Shown here piece by piece: positions 32,421 to 45,216 of a stretch of DNA of 64,000 nucleotides. The DNA comes from Tricholomella constricta. Lineage: Eukaryota; Basidiomycota; Agaricomycetes; Agaricales; Lyophyllaceae. The notes under the pieces are model-generated. The model did no database searches. It was not told the origin of the DNA and was given only the letters and a program-made list of their open reading frames with translations. The stretch is from positions 248,001 to 312,000 of the forward strand of contig JAACJP010000038.1 in the NCBI GenBank assembly GCA_013368375.1, read 5' to 3'. The position numbers and the translations under genes were made by a program. Every line of letters begins with the position of its first letter. The first letter of the stretch is position 1.

Positions 32421-34640
32421 CTCCTCCGATCTTTTAGGGCTATGTTTTCCATGCGGTTCGGCGATTTCCACCGTTCACCATGGCCCAATCAATACGTAAG
32501 GTCTAATTGTATAATTTTACTCACTTTGGTGCATATCATTCTCAGCATGTGGCGACTCGGGGAAACATACATGAAATTGGAGATCCGGAGCAGTCATCTG
32601 ACGCTCGAAGGGCAACATTCCACAACGTCGATCCGTAAGGAGCTTGATTTAAGCTACGACGTTTCTGGCCTTGAGCAGGTGTCGGTTTTTTTTTGTCTCT
32701 GCACCTTTTCAGCCCTCAAAACTCCCAAGTTCCAACTCCACCGCCTTCCTCTACCAACCACTTGTCCAGATGAAGACTCGTGTTGGACGTATCTTAGCTG
32801 ACACGATGACGGCGGCGGCGGCAGTCACACTGTGGGATACACCATCTGACAATGAAGTCCCTTCCACTGACAATGAAGTCCCTTCCACCGACGACGAGGC
32901 CTACAACCCAAGCCCATCATCATCGACGATGGCCCCTTGCGAAGTGATGGAGACCCACAAAAGATACAGGATATGTCACTGAGACACGACTACTACAGGT
33001 AAATACATGTGTTCCTGTGCACACGGTGCACTTGCGCAGGCTGCAAGAGCGATCGCGGGGCGAAAGAATATCGAGTTTTTGAATCTAGCACCCATGAAAG
33101 TAAAGTTCTGTACAGATTCAAATGAGTTGTGGTGCTACGCACCATCCGCACACGTCAATTGCGATTATCACAAGATTTCGCTCGCCGCGGGGCCGAAATG
33201 TCGTGAAATTGGGACCTAGAGAACCAAAAACATGAGTACCAATGTCAAAAGAAGAGATATCTACATACTCATCGGAAGGAACAGTTGTGGTCCCTTGCAA
33301 TGATGCAACAGAATGATGATGGAACTGCACGTCGTGGGGCCAAATTCTCGTGGACTGAAAGGATGCGCAGGTCAGTAGTAGAAAAATGATACCGGTACAA
33401 TTGAACTTACCTTGTAAAGATATCACAATCCTGCCATCGTTGAACGTTGAGACTTGAATCGGCATGAGCGCCCTCAGAATGCGAAATGGCTGTGGCAGCA
33501 AACGTAGGCACTAACCAAGCTTGTTAGCGTTGGTCTTGATGATGTTGACAAACAAATGCTTACTCGGTCATCACGGTGGCGCTGTGTCGACAATGTGCAA
33601 GGATGTCAGCGTGCTCGTGGCTAACTGCAGGTTGGGATGGATTGCGGACTGGCATAGGTTCGGGATAGAGGTATGATGTGCTCTCCATTCTGAGAGACTA
33701 TTTATATTGTTCTGCCGGAACCAACCCTGCATGGCGCCAGAATCCATTTCCCGCAATTTGTAACTGTTCGCGGTGAGTACCTGCTTTGAAATTACATCTC
33801 TGATATGGAAGCATCCTAGGCTGTGACCTTCCCGTTCGATGGTAATTCACCGTCGAATCAATACCGGCTCACCCTGCAATTCTTCCCGAGTTTGCCTGGG
33901 TCTGTCACTCACAGGTCTACATTCAGTCTAACTCTGCGCATCTCATCTGTCTTAATTCGTGACCTTCGCAGGATATACGCCAGACTCATATGTGTACGCC
34001 TCTTGTCTTTCAGTACAGGAACATGCGATAACGCCACAATGTCTGTGGTCCCCGTCCCAATCTTCCTGTCCTGCACTATGCAGGGTGAGTACCTACCAAG
34101 CCTTTGTTCTAGCACCGTCCCCATATCAACTTATGTATCGTTTACCACAGATTCCAGAACTTGCAATATTCCGCTTGCATTAGGCCAGGTCCGCCGCAAT
34201 ATTTATTCCAGGCACCTCTCCGTCTCATGGAGATTACACCTTTGCCCGCTCCTGTCGTTTTACACACCGCTCGGAATGTTGCGTCAGCGGGTATAAAGGC
34301 TCTCGATTATCTGCTCCTCTTCATCATCAACTCCTGCTGCTGTCCTCCTCCACTTCCCATTATCCTTTCCATATGACCTCGAACCGGTATGTACATTCTT
34401 TTTACACTCTCTGTCACACATTCATTCTCACCGTCATATGTTTATTGTAGCCTTCCTCATGACGCCCGTAAATTGTCGTTCTGCCCCACCCGCACTCTCC
34501 ATTCACATTCCTAAATCCAGGAACCGATTCCGGCATTTCTGCACACCTCGGGAGACCCCACAATGTATCTATATTCGCTCTCACACGGCGCCCTGCTAAT
34601 TTCCAATATTTCACGAATTTTAGCCAGAACAACACACATT
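32421..34640. other. No supported gene
   Basis: Short spliced-looking open pieces occur (for example AFLYQPLVQMKTRVG near 32740, and TFPFDGNSPSNQYRL near 33823), but none is assignable. It includes a perfect 21-bp tandem duplication at 32847-32888 and, at 33179-33199, a 21-bp block found inverted at about 34649-34669. Confidence 0.4.
32847..32888 (+). repeat. Two 21-bp direct repeats
   Basis: TGACAATGAAGTCCCTTCCA plus one base, repeated head to tail without change; it would encode DNEVPST twice in the open frame. Confidence 0.9.
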
Positions 34641-34648
34641 TTTCTGAG

Positions 34649-34747
34649 ATTTCGGCCCCGCGGCGAGCGGCACCACGCCCATCTGATAAATAGACGAATC
34701 TCGTTCCCGCCGTTTGGCTGCGCCAGCGGAGCGGTGCGCAGCACCGC
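34649..34747. repeat. GC-rich hairpin element, copy 1
   Basis: TTCGGCCCCGCGGCGAGCGG at 34651-34670 is followed 60 nt later by the perfect palindrome GCGGTGC-GCA-GCACCGC at 34731-34747. Both stand out from the AT-rich surroundings. Confidence 0.75.
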
Positions 34748-34940
34748 GGCATGATAGGTATATTGGTTTCCGCCACAAAATGATATATGTTCACATGGAC
34801 CTCCGCCTAGGTTACTCGACGCCATGCCCTTGTAGCGGTGTGGAGCACTACGAAACACCATGTAAGCCGGTCCTTTCGCTAGATATTGATATGTAATGCT
34901 CAAATTATCGCAGATCTGTCTTCGACATTCCAGATATGTT

Positions 34941-35015
34941 GGCCCTGCGGCGAGCGGCCCACCATATGTACATTATAAATCCATGGGTAGGGCCCGGAGC
35001 GGTGCGTTGCACCGC
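34941..35015. repeat. GC-rich hairpin element, copy 2
   Basis: GGCCCTGCGGCGAGCGG at 34941-34957, then the palindrome GCGGTGC-GTT-GCACCGC at 34999-35015. Same order as copy 1 with a shorter spacer. The stem is identical and only the loop differs. Confidence 0.75.
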
Positions 35016-35793
35016 AATGCCATTTTGCTAGGCCTGACTCTTATCTCAGGTACATCATCATTCCTCGACTGACGACACGGTGCGTTAGATCACACAATAT
35101 ATTAACTTATCAGATCAGTCGATAGCCGTCAACAGAAACACTGTACGAGTAGATCCAGTCAAAGTGCGGCTAACCTAAGTAAACGGTGCACCTGTACTGC
35201 GCCGATGGCACCTCATACATGCACGGCAGCCTCGTTGTACATCTCCCGCCCTCTCGACCGCCTACAGGTCAAGTAGCCTCTGGACACCGCTGCCCCCGCG
35301 CCTTGCAGCGGACTGCCTCGCCAAGACAGTCGGTACCTGACTCAAGGTGATGCCCAAAGCGTCCTACGACGGCCCTTTGTCCGTTCGTCATGCTCCCGGT
35401 TCTGTGTGATGCAACGTAGTCAGTAGCACGTTCATGCTATCGTAGATACCAATTTACATACTTGCGTGATCTAATTTCGAATGTAATTTGTATTTGAACC
35501 CGTCGCGTGCGTCATAAGTTCTGAGATTCTGTGCGAGCGATATTCATGACGTTCGCGCATCAACGCGCTAACATGCATTAATTCGACGAATCGCAAACGT
35601 CAGGGGCCTGGTCGTACCACGCACCTTGCGTTTTCATGCCTGTGTCTGCCTCGCGACTCTACTAGTCACCGTTGTCGCGCCGATGCTCGAGGCTTAGCGT
35701 CCCGTGTGCTTTCGAAGCCAAGTTGTTTGCCAGTTAGATAATAGAACTTGAACAGGTTAAGGAATACCCAACGCACCATATCTGATCTCAAAA
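35016..35793. other. No gene seen
   Basis: About 780 bp of non-coding sequence with frequent stops in all frames. Confidence 0.6.
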
Positions 35794-36064
35794 CCGCCAA
35801 TCGCTCTCGTAGAAGTGTAATGTCTTGAAGGCGTCCAAATATTTCCTAGAGGTTCGTTAATCTTGAAGATAGTAAACATGAAGTCCGGGAACGAGTTAAC
35901 GAAGTATAGAACGCACCGAAGAGACCGTCACATCTGCATCTCATAAAACGAACATCATAATTCGCTGTCCGCCAATTGCTCTCGTAGAAGTGTGATGTCT
36001 TGAAGGCGTCCAAATATATTTTCTAGAGGTGCTGGTTTTGAAGATCGTAAAGATGAAGTCCGAT
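35794..36064. repeat. Duplicated block of about 95 bp
   Basis: 35794-35887 and 35969-36064 are related by direct duplication (CTCGTAGAAGTGTRATGTCT, TGAAGGCGTCCAAATAT, then TGAAGATMGTAAASATGAAG). The second copy holds the 3' end of the small gene on the minus strand. Confidence 0.8.
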
Positions 36065-36302
36065 TAACACTCACAATGCGTACAGTGTTGACCATGCGTC
36101 TCCTGGGTTCTATGTCATTGTGGATGAAACTGTGCACTAAGTAGATGAATCGGCATCTGTGCAATCGATAATTATCTTGCCGGTCGATGTAGCAATGAGA
36201 GTAGGACACACCAAGATACACATCGCAAAATGTAATTTCGAAACCGTGAATCACTGCCTGCCAATCGCTTGTGTAGTGTAGTACGGTCTCGTCGGCGTTC
36301 AA
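35955..36302 (-). CDS. Small hypothetical protein, unrecognised
   Basis: Minus-strand frame from MNADETVLHYTSDWQAVIHG to REQLADSEL. The first 20 residues and the segment YLVHSFIHNDIEPRRRMVN look protein-like; the middle may contain an intron. The 3' part is duplicated just downstream. No family assigned. Confidence 0.3.
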   Translation of the reverse strand: MNADETVLHYTSDWQAVIHGFEITFCDVYLGVSYSHCYIDRQDNYRLHRCRFIYLVHSFIHNDIEPRRRMVNTVRIVSVNRTSSLRSSKPAPLENIFGRLQDITLLREQLADSEL

Positions 36303-36309
36303 AGCTGTT

Positions 36310-36410
36310 CATCAGGAAAAGTGCAAGCACTTTCACTTCCAGCGCTTTCACTTTTGAACGCTTCTCCTTTCACTTTCGGGCACTTGACCTTTCAGAAACC
36401 TTTTAATTAC
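36310..36410. repeat. Subterminal CTTTCAC-type motif cluster
   Basis: CTTTCAC or a near match appears several times downstream of the transposase stop (GCACTTTCACTTCC, GCGCTTTCACTTTTG, CCTTTCACTTTCGGGC). Clustered short motifs near the ends are typical of CACTA-like elements, so this may mark one end. Inferred. Confidence 0.4.
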
Positions 36411-36467
36411 TCTTTCAAACAGCTTTCGTCACTATTCAAGAGCCAGGGTCTTTCGAGCCATAAATTT

Positions 36468-39400
36468 TTAATACACTACTTCATGGGCATGGTGGTCTGC
36501 ATATTTATTTACATAGAAGGTTTTAAAGGAATCAAGAGATTTACTACGGTCGAAATGATAGCGAGGAATGCTATCCTGCCCTGAGACTCCAATCAAATGC
36601 GCGCCGCGCATTATAGCATCTAGTGCAATGACAGCCAAGACGGGCCTGCCACTCCTATCGAAATCTGGTTGGACCCTCCACAGACCTGTAACCGGATCCG
36701 GCATATTCCCAACGTGCGAGAACCAATGAATCAATGCACAAGGGTAAGCTTTCTCCTTGTGCTCGAAACAGAAGAACAGCCGAACTCGAGCGGCGTTGAG
36801 ACCCGCAAAGCCTGGCGCATCTCGAGCATCGCCGTTACCGACAAATACACAATCATATCTTGCGGGCCCGCCATACCATGATCGCGTAGCTCGGATGCGC
36901 TCGTGATGCAGCCCTCCAATCCCTGATAAATCACTTGGTGCATAAAAAACCGCACGAGCTGATGTGTAAATTCTCATGGTGCCGGTGATGTGAGGGAGGT
37001 CTGCAGTGGGGACCTGGGTGCCAGGGATGGGTGCGTCAGGATTTTCAACATCGTAGAGGTAACGTCGCGTGAGTTCTGGAAGGCACCGAAGGTTTAGGTG
37101 ACGAGCGAGACCATAGATATCCGTGGGTACCTTTCGGACTATAAACAATGTCATCAGTCTTGATATAAAGAGGGAAACAGACGACGCACCATAGCGTTTG
37201 GCCAGGGTAATCTCTACCTGGGATTCGGGGTCATTTACCGCGCCCAGCTCCTGGCACTCATCATCATCGGGCATTGGTGGCAGCTGGGGAGGTGGCAGGG
37301 GAGGAGGCGGGACATCCGGGAGAAGATATTCAGGCAATCCAGGCCCGTCAAGCATACCACGGGTCGTGAAGTCTACTCGTGCAGCGGCAAGCTTGTCGAG
37401 GCGTTGGTTGGTCAAAAGCATCTGTCCGAGTGGCTTGTATTTGTTTGAACGTCGATACGCCCTCTTGACAGCCTTGATATGTTTATTTTCGGTGATGGAT
37501 GAACAGAGGCCGTTAGGTGCCCCGAAAAGCTTGATCAGGCGCACATAGTGTTTCAAAGAGTGTTGTCGTGGAAGAGAAAAACCATCGGGCCGAACACCAA
37601 CATCACGGAAGATCTCGCGGCTGGTGTGAAATTGATGAAGCGCCGCTTCGATGGTGGCGATGGTGTCATCGTCGATGACATCTCGTCGAACCAGATAGCA
37701 GAATTCAATGAGTGCAGCAACGGCCTGCACCATCTGGTCGGGAACGTGGCCAGCGATGGCGGGAAGGTAGACCTAGACCCCGATTAGATGTGCATGAATG
37801 ATCAAAAAAAATTGAATTACCTTCATTAGGCCCTTGGAGTCATTACCCGTCCATTGCTTGAACCCACGGCCCTCGTTGAAATGGCGTAGACCAGGGAAAG
37901 GAGGCACGGAAGCGATTCTATAGCAATGAGACAAGGTAAAGCATCACAATTTTTGAATACTCACCTGCGATCAATATCTGCGAGAATCTCATCGGCCTTC
38001 TGCTTGGGGTGCTCCATCTTGATGTACTGTGTGACCCAATCAACGAGATGGTCCTTGAAAGTTCCTTTGATAATTTGATGCAACAAATCGGGGGCCAGCA
38101 GTTCGTGGATGTCAGCCCGTGGAAACGATTTTGTGAACGGCTGAGGGTTGAGTTCAGTATGCCGCACGCCCAGAATGAACAGCTCACTCACGATCAGCTC
38201 TCCGACAATTCCATAACCATCCCACAGCTCGACTAGCGAACAACCCTGCACGAGCTTCTCGGTATGTTGGTGTGATCGTCGTTCCGCTTTTGAGCAATCA
38301 TCGAGATCTTCAGGATAGGCCGTACATCTATCACAATAAGTTCAATTAATAGATTGTCGTATCTATAAGAGTTATATGCTTACTTTGGACACCAGCCCTG
38401 CACAACACACGCGAGTAGGGCCTGCTCCGGATAGTCTGCAATGTATGGACCGAGGCCGTAGATTACACGACGGTAATAGCCATCGCCGCAGTACGTGAGC
38501 CGAGGTTCTTCCATGTGAGGGCGTAAGGAGGATAATATGCGTTCAAGGGAGGTGTGAAATAATTGGCGTCGAAATTTGCGGTAGTCCTCTTTGTCGGTGT
38601 ATTCAGAAGAGCCTGAAAAGCAATCAAAAGATTAAAACAGAATTTCGATGCAAAAAATATATGCACACACTCTTCGGGATTGCTAGAAAACCAATGAGAG
38701 CCACAGCATTTTTGTGCCCCCGGCGAACGGAGTTGAAAACATTTCCTGAGGAGGCATATAGTGGATAAAAGTCGTTCTGGCCAGTTGCGACAGATACAGT
38801 CGTCTTGTCACTTCCTAAAATTACCGGTGCGAACATCGCACCATGACACTGGGGGTCTTGTCCAATGATGTCCTGTTAGATCATTGAGTGTTAGAAAGAG
38901 CTCGAACGAGAGAGGATGACGAACTGCCTGTGCCCATGCCCATTTTCCAGACATCAAGTTCTTGTACCGTCTTTTCCCCCCTTTCGTGACCTTCTTCGGT
39001 GCGTAGTCAATCTTGTCATTGAAGGTTGGATTTGCAAGTTGGCTTTCCAGGACTTTCAGAGGATCGCGAAACCAGATCTGGTGACTTGTCGTCATCCAGA
39101 CGGGGACTTCCTGCCCATCGGCAGGACGAGGCCCATCATACTCTACACTAAATGAATCCCATTGTACATCAGCTAAGCCAATATGGTCGATGATGCTGTG
39201 GAGCTCGCTGTGGCTGGACATCGGGGGAGGCTGGTTGTATAGTGCTGACATGGTGTGCATGAGACGGTCAACATGCTTCTCACGCATCTCGACGTCGACG
39301 TAGAGGAGCTCAGAGAGCTCAAACTCGGCGCGACTACTGAATGGAAAGTAGTCGGTTGGATTTGGCGGATCTCGAGGGGGAGGAGGAGGGTCTTCTTCAT

Positions 39401-39841
39401 TCAGCTCGTAGCCGTCCGCATCAAATTTGGAACCTAAGTCAAAAATAATTCAACAAACGAGATGAGTGTGCAAAGTGCAAGCAACGTACCGTCAATTAGC
39501 GGATGCTTTTCAATTCGAAGACCAGCAGCATTGACGAGAAAATCGGGAATATTTTGGCGTAGAGGACGACGGGGTGACCCAGTTGGGGTTCTTCGTGGTG
39601 ATCGACGAGAGGAAAAGGTTGGAGAAGGTTGATTGTTGCCTTCCTCAGCATCCGGTGGTGGTGGTGGTGTCACAGGACGTTGGTGTGCATTTTGAGGAGG
39701 TCGTAATGCAGTAGGAACTTCGTGGATGTGAGAAATGTGTTGGCGAAGGCCGCTCGCACGCGTACATCGTTTTCGGCAGTCAGGATATGGGCAGGCAAAC
39801 ACTTTGGGGGCAAACAGAAACTTTTTGCGCAAACGATGCAT
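36468..39841 (-). CDS. Plavaka (CACTA/CMC-like) transposase
   Basis: Multi-exon gene from MHRLRKKFLFAPKVFACPYP to HAHEVVY-TAA. Plavaka elements are cut-and-paste transposons common in mushroom genomes. Seen: an N-terminal C2H2 finger (CPYPDCRKRC, then RQHISHIH), the linker HPLIDG-SKFDADGYELNEED, FSVEYDGPRPADGQEVPVW, FAPVILGSDKTTVSVATGQN (first catalytic Asp region), HELLAPDLLHQIIKGTFKDH (second), DGFSLPRQHSLKHYVRLIK, FGAPNGLCSSITENKHIKAV and LGQMLLTNQRLDKLAAARVD, then SLDSFKTFYVNKYADHHAHE. No internal stop was noticed once introns are taken out. Terminal inverted repeats were not found. Confidence 0.9.
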
Positions 39842-40007
39842 GGTGGGGAGGGCAGTATGAAATAGGAGTACAGTCGAGTGACAGGAGACCTTGTAATATA
39901 TGTTTTTGATCGTTCAAAATTGCCTGATAAAATTTTCAGAATGAGGAACACAACTAGGAACACGTCACAACGCACCAACTTACTCTCTCTCCAATACTCC
40001 AGTCAAC

Positions 40008-42302
40008 ATGGCACGAGGAAAAGGCCAGGGAAGGGGACGAGGGCGCGGGCGCGGCAAAGGACAGAGAGGCAATGCTGGAGTGTCGGGCCCTTCTGTACTG
40101 CTGCCGCCCGTTGTTACCACCACAGAAACTCCAGGGACCATGACATCCTTACCAACTCCTTCTCGCTCCACCTCTTATGCACCTTTGGACCCAGAAAGTA
40201 CAAATGATTCTGCTCAGAGCGCGCGGACCCTTCGTCTCAAACGAAATCTACACCCTGGAGTGCCTGACCTTCCTTCGACACGAAGGCGCTCATCCAGTAT
40301 GGTGGCTGCAGAGCGTGCACAAAAAGAGCTTGACAAAGCTCGGCCACGTACGTGAAAACGCGATTCTTGAGGCTGCAGCTATCGAGGATACTATGAGGAA
40401 GGAGGATGAGGCATTTGACAGAGATGAAGTGCAGGTAACGGTCCTACCTCAACGGGTCTTTCGAAAACGTCCAAAGTCCAGTCAACCTGCAGGTGAGGTA
40501 TCACCTCTAGTGCTCCGTAATCTGCCTGACCGTTCCTTGATTAGCTGCTAGTGATTTTCGAAGCCTACATGACGAATCAAGTTCAGGTGAAGAGTATGTT
40601 GGTTCCCAGGGGGAGAATGAGATCGACGAACTGGACTCAGAGGATGATGAGCCAAATGAACAACAAGAAGTCGGCAAGAAGAAACATCAGACCAGAAAGG
40701 AGCGAGGTGACGAGCTCAGGGATCAGGTGCAAGCAATGCGTAAAAAAAAGGGAAGCGAGGAAAAGAACAAGGATATCGAATGAGATCCGAATTTTTCTCA
40801 CTGATTATTGCTCTCCATCGCAGAGACAATGATGCGAAGAAACTGAAGAAATCTGATACAGGGCTCCGTGACGGATGGGAACAGCCCCTCCATGACGACA
40901 ATACAGGGTGGAACGTACCTGTTGACAGCTCTTCCCATAGACGTTCCCTCTCACGCGGTTCAGCAATGTCGGTCTCCTCTGGGCCAGCAGAAAGTGTCCC
41001 TGCATCGGAAGGCATCAACACTAGTGATAACGAGCAATTCGGTGGAATAAGTGACGATGAGGATGAGAAGTTCGCACCGAAAGTGCATTCAACGAGCTCC
41101 AAGGTTTGTTGATGCGCTCAGAACAGGATTGTTAGCTAACGGGTCACCATCAGTCCCTTGCCAAAGTTGTACCAACAACCGATGTCCCTGAATTCATTCC
41201 ACCTGAACGCTTTATTTCTCGCCCCATTCGACGCAGGCAAGACATACGAGCATCGAAAGACATCCCCCTCGCCCTCAAAGATGACTTCGACAATCATTTT
41301 AACCCCCGATTACATGAGATCTTTGCCATCGGAACACCCTGGGCTTCTGTCTATGAATACGAAGCACAAATCTCGACACTCTGGGCGCAAGTATTTCCTC
41401 ATGTGCCATTTAATTCTGGTGGTGGTGAGCTGAGAAAAGTCGTCATGAAACTAGTGAGTTCCTTAACCCTTTTACATTGCTTTCTTTCAACGGATGAACT
41501 TTGCAGGTCGATGATCGATTGGCCGGCTGGCGCACGAAGATTGGAAGCGCCGCCATGGATTACATGTCCGACGACCTTGAGTTGCCCAATGAAAGTCCCG
41601 AATATATCTCCACCTGGTGCAAATGGGCTCTCAGCGGCACATATAAGGCGCGCCCGTTCTACTGGTGGGAATATATCGAGGCATCTGAGGATGGTACTCA
41701 GCCACTGGTTCGGCGGGTGCGTGCATGTATGCTAAGAAGTTTTCACAGCACATCTGACTTATCCGAGTTGCTAGGGCATGTTCCAACATCCACTCATCCT
41801 CGTCGGCTTAGGTTATCACCTCAGCCGTGTAGCAGACATTCCTCCGGGCCCATGCAAAGAACATCCTCGGACTGCGTTACTCATGGCAATTCAGGCAGTG
41901 AGTTCCGTTTTATGGCTACATCTGACCTTGACTTAGTACCACTATTGCCGTCCCCTCATCGCTTCTTAGGCAATTCGCGCAATCTCACGCTGGACGACTG
42001 GCGAGTTTCTCAAGATTCCTCGGCCATACGGAGATTTTGCCGGTGAAAACTGGAATGATCTTGCTGGGCGCGATCCTGCTGACTATCCCCAGTTCCCCGA
42101 GGGTGTCATTCAAGGCCCCACTCCGATCTCTGACCTCGCGCGTGTCATCAAGGCGCTTAGTGATGACAACTGGAAGGCAATCCTGGAGGCGGCGAAAAAG
42201 TTTGCACGCGGGCCGAGGAGGAAGCAGAAGCAGGCTATGGCTACTACTGTGTTGGGGGAAGCTCAGTCATCGGATGTGGAAATAGTCGATGATGATCTAT
42301 AG
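40008..42302 (+). CDS. Uncharacterised protein next to Plavaka transposase
   Basis: Starts MARGKGQGRGRGRGRGKGQR (RG-rich) and reads through RTLRLKRNLHPGVPDLPSTR, MRKEDEAFDRDEVQVT, an acidic DELDSEDDEPNEQQE stretch, then a folded-looking region: DIPLALKDDFDNHFNPRLHE, ISTLWAQVFPHVPFN, WCKWALSGTYKARPFYWWEY, FAGENWNDLAGRDPAD and RVIKALSDDNWKAILEAAKK, ending SSDVEIVDDDL. Its start is 166 bp from the transposase start, head to head, so both may share a promoter. Near 40350 the frame changes without a good intron, so this copy may carry an indel. Function unknown. I know the type only as a recurrent transposon-linked hypothetical protein. Confidence 0.65.
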
Positions 42303-42787
42303 TCTGACTGCAGTTTTAACATGTAATGACATTGACGTTGATCCCACTTCCCAATTTACACAATAACGATGTTTCAAACTATCACTATTGAATGACTTGT
42401 ATAGCCCTTCCTTATGACCTTTTACGTCCCTTTTAAATGTCTTTCGCGTCTTATGAAAGGTGATATCACGGGGACCTCAGTTCGTACGCTCAGCCAACGC
42501 CTGCAAGATAGCGTTTACTAGACTCAGCCGACGCCCCAAGTTCAAGGGCACTTCAAATGGTGAAGCTGGCCCAAGTCTAAAACCCCCTAATGCCAGTCTA
42601 CCCAAGTCTACTTACCAATAAGTCGGGCAATAGACTTATAAATGTAGTGTACGGAGCGTGTTGAGTAGCATCCTAGCACGACGAGCCTATCAAGTGTAAA
42701 GTAATAGAAAGAAAATTGCAAGTCCGTAAGTCAACCTAGCCTATGTAGGTCGACCTAGCCTATGAGCAATCCAATCACAATTTAAAG
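42303..42787. other. Spacer between convergent genes
   Basis: Contains the direct repeat CAACCTAGCCTATG / CGACCTAGCCTATG near 42730-42765. Otherwise nothing assignable. Confidence 0.5.
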
Positions 42788-45216
42788 CTACAAATCCAGC
42801 CAGCCTAACAAATAAGTCCTCGTAAAAGTCATTTCAAGTTTAATCAGCCTACGCAGCCTGTGAAGTTGACTATGAAAAATTATCATTCGAACAAACCCTT
42901 GTAAAGTTACATACATTTTTTCAGGCCGGCGCATAGTGCCATCTCTCTGATAAATTGCGACGCTTTGCCGGAGCCTGTTTCCCGACGGGCGTGTCCGAGA
43001 CATCACGAGTGGCGGGGCCTTGCGCTTCCGGCTGCTGCGGCGAGGCTCTTCTTCGAGCTGAGCGGCAGTTGTTGCAGGAGTGGGCAATGTTGGAGTATTC
43101 GTCGTCAAGGGTGCGGCGGCGACGCCTGTGGGCATAGATTCGACGATAGCTGGGGTGTAGACGGCCGAAGACTGAGCACCTGGCGCTGAGTCAGAATTAG
43201 ATATGTCCACAGCGCCTACAGGGACCCTCGAAGCAGCGATACCCTTTCCCCCACGTCTACCACCGCTTTTTCCACCCCGTCCACGTCTTCCTCCACGCTT
43301 CGACCCCAAAGCGCTTTCAGGGATGTCGGAAGACTTGAGTGTATCGGCGTTGGCCTCGGGTGCAGAAGTGGTGGCCCCAGCGTCTTCTTGTGGTTTGTTC
43401 ACAGCGGTAGCGGTGTCTCCGCCGCCATTTGTGATCATGGGGACGTGGGCGTGGGCGGACGTAGTAGTGGTCGTGATGGGGATCTCGCCTCCGCCGTCAC
43501 CTGTATCCAGGGGGGTGGCGGTAGCAGGAGTCGACACTGAGTCAGGAGCGCTGTCACGAAGTATTGGCGGTGAGAAATTGGCGAGAGGGGGAGGGGACTG
43601 TGTGATGGGAGCGGGTTCTTGGAAGGGCGATGTGTCTAGGACATCGATGATCTCATTGTCGCTGTCGTCACCGTGATTGTCGTCGTCATTTTGAAAGTCG
43701 TCGACGTCGCCATCTGACAGCGACATCGGCTTTGAGAACTGTAAAATGTTGTGGGATCGGTTTTGGGCATCGAAAATTGCCGTGTACAACCGGAGAGCGT
43801 CCGTTGCCTTCATAGCCTTGGGATCGAGGCTCGGGAAATCGGCAAGTTTGTTGCCGAGTCCGACAGAGTCCCGCGTTGATGTACCGAGGACATCCCAGGG
43901 GACTTCGGTCGAGTTCGCGACCTCTGAAATAAACCAAGCTCATTAGCAAAATAAATTTGCTCATGGTCATCATCGACTTACTCCAGGCCATTTCGATGTA
44001 TTCCGCTAGAAGGTGGCGACAGCTGGCGACAGGGATACTCTCAGGGTCTAAGGATGGCAGAATGGGGTATCCATCCTCGTTCAAGATGATGGTGAACTTG
44101 ACCGGCTTCACTGTGGACTCTGTGGGAGTCATCGTTCCGGCTGTCAGAAAGGGTCCATCAGTCCCGGCGCACAACAACGACGGCAGGAAAAGAAATACCT
44201 GGCAATGCGCCCTCTGCGAACCGTCGAAACTTGTTGCGGAAGTCTTTGAAATTGGCACATTGATCAGCAAAAGTCGCCGATTGAGCATTGTTGGATACGG
44301 TCCCACTATCAAGACATTAGAATGTGAGAGAAGATGGCTAGTAGTTGACGTACTTGAATGTCTTGAGGTCACCCGCCTTGTTGCGATAGGCGCCTTGTAG
44401 GAAGAACATGACCTCACCATGCCCTCCCCAGTTCCAGCCGCACATGCCATGCAGTGCCTCCGTGGCCGTTGGCAGTAGAGACTTCTGTTGACTGTAGAGG
44501 AAATTAGCCGTGCATCAATCAAAACATATGTCGAGAAACTCACGCATATATATGATCAGCGCCCGGGGGTTGCTTCAGATTCTCCTTCAAGATTGCTGCT
44601 TCCTCTTCAAATTCAGCACGGGTCTTGTCGTCAAGTTCATTATACAATTCGTGCTTGTACTTCCGGTGGAGAGTAAGGTTGCTTTCTTTGGTAGATTGAC
44701 CAGTTTCGGTGCGCTCCTTGTTGATCATGTCTCGAATATCAGCTTGCTTAGTTTTCGCGAATAGGTCGACGGCGCTTGTCGCACGTGGGACTTTACTGGA
44801 CGTCGAGGGTGCCGGCACCTCAACATTAGTCTTCGTGTTGTTGACGAACCATTTCTTCAGTTTCTGAATAACAAAATTAAACACGGAATGCCTGACGGAG
44901 AAATAATGCTTACATGTTTAAGTGATTCGAGATTTGGACCGTCAGGGCCAGTGGAGTTGAATTGCTGGATGAAGAGAGGATATACGAGACGGAGGACCCA
45001 GTCCCCCTTGTCGCCCTTCACCTGCCCAGTCCCTCGAGGGCCAGTGGCTTTCTGAGCGAGCTTGTCAACAAACTCTTGATACTGTGGAAGGTGAGAGAGC
45101 AGGAGGGCTTTCTCCTCCTTGCTGAAAGCTCCTTGATTGGGACGTGGAGCTGCTGCCGTAGACGTAGGCGGGTCGAGCGGAAGGCCAGAGTTGGCAGGGT
45201 CAGGGGGATTTTCCAT
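42788..45216 (-). CDS. Uncharacterised transposon-linked protein with Ala/Pro/Thr-rich tail
   Basis: Starts MENPPDPANSGLPLDPPTST. Ordered segments: ALLLSHLPQYQEFVDKLAQK, KKWFVNNTKTN, DIRDMINKERTETGQSTKES, YNELDDKTRAEFEEEAAILK, then MVMFFLQGAY-like and TMTPTESTVKPVKFTIILNE, and YPILPSLDPESIPVASCRHL, DALRLYTAIFDAQNRSHNIL. The second half is low complexity (Gly/Arg-rich GRRGRGGKSGGRRG, then EEPRRSSRKRKAPPL, nuclear-signal-like). At least five exons. It is convergent with the 40008 gene. I recognise the layout as a common Agaricomycete hypothetical protein near transposases, with no known activity. Confidence 0.65.
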
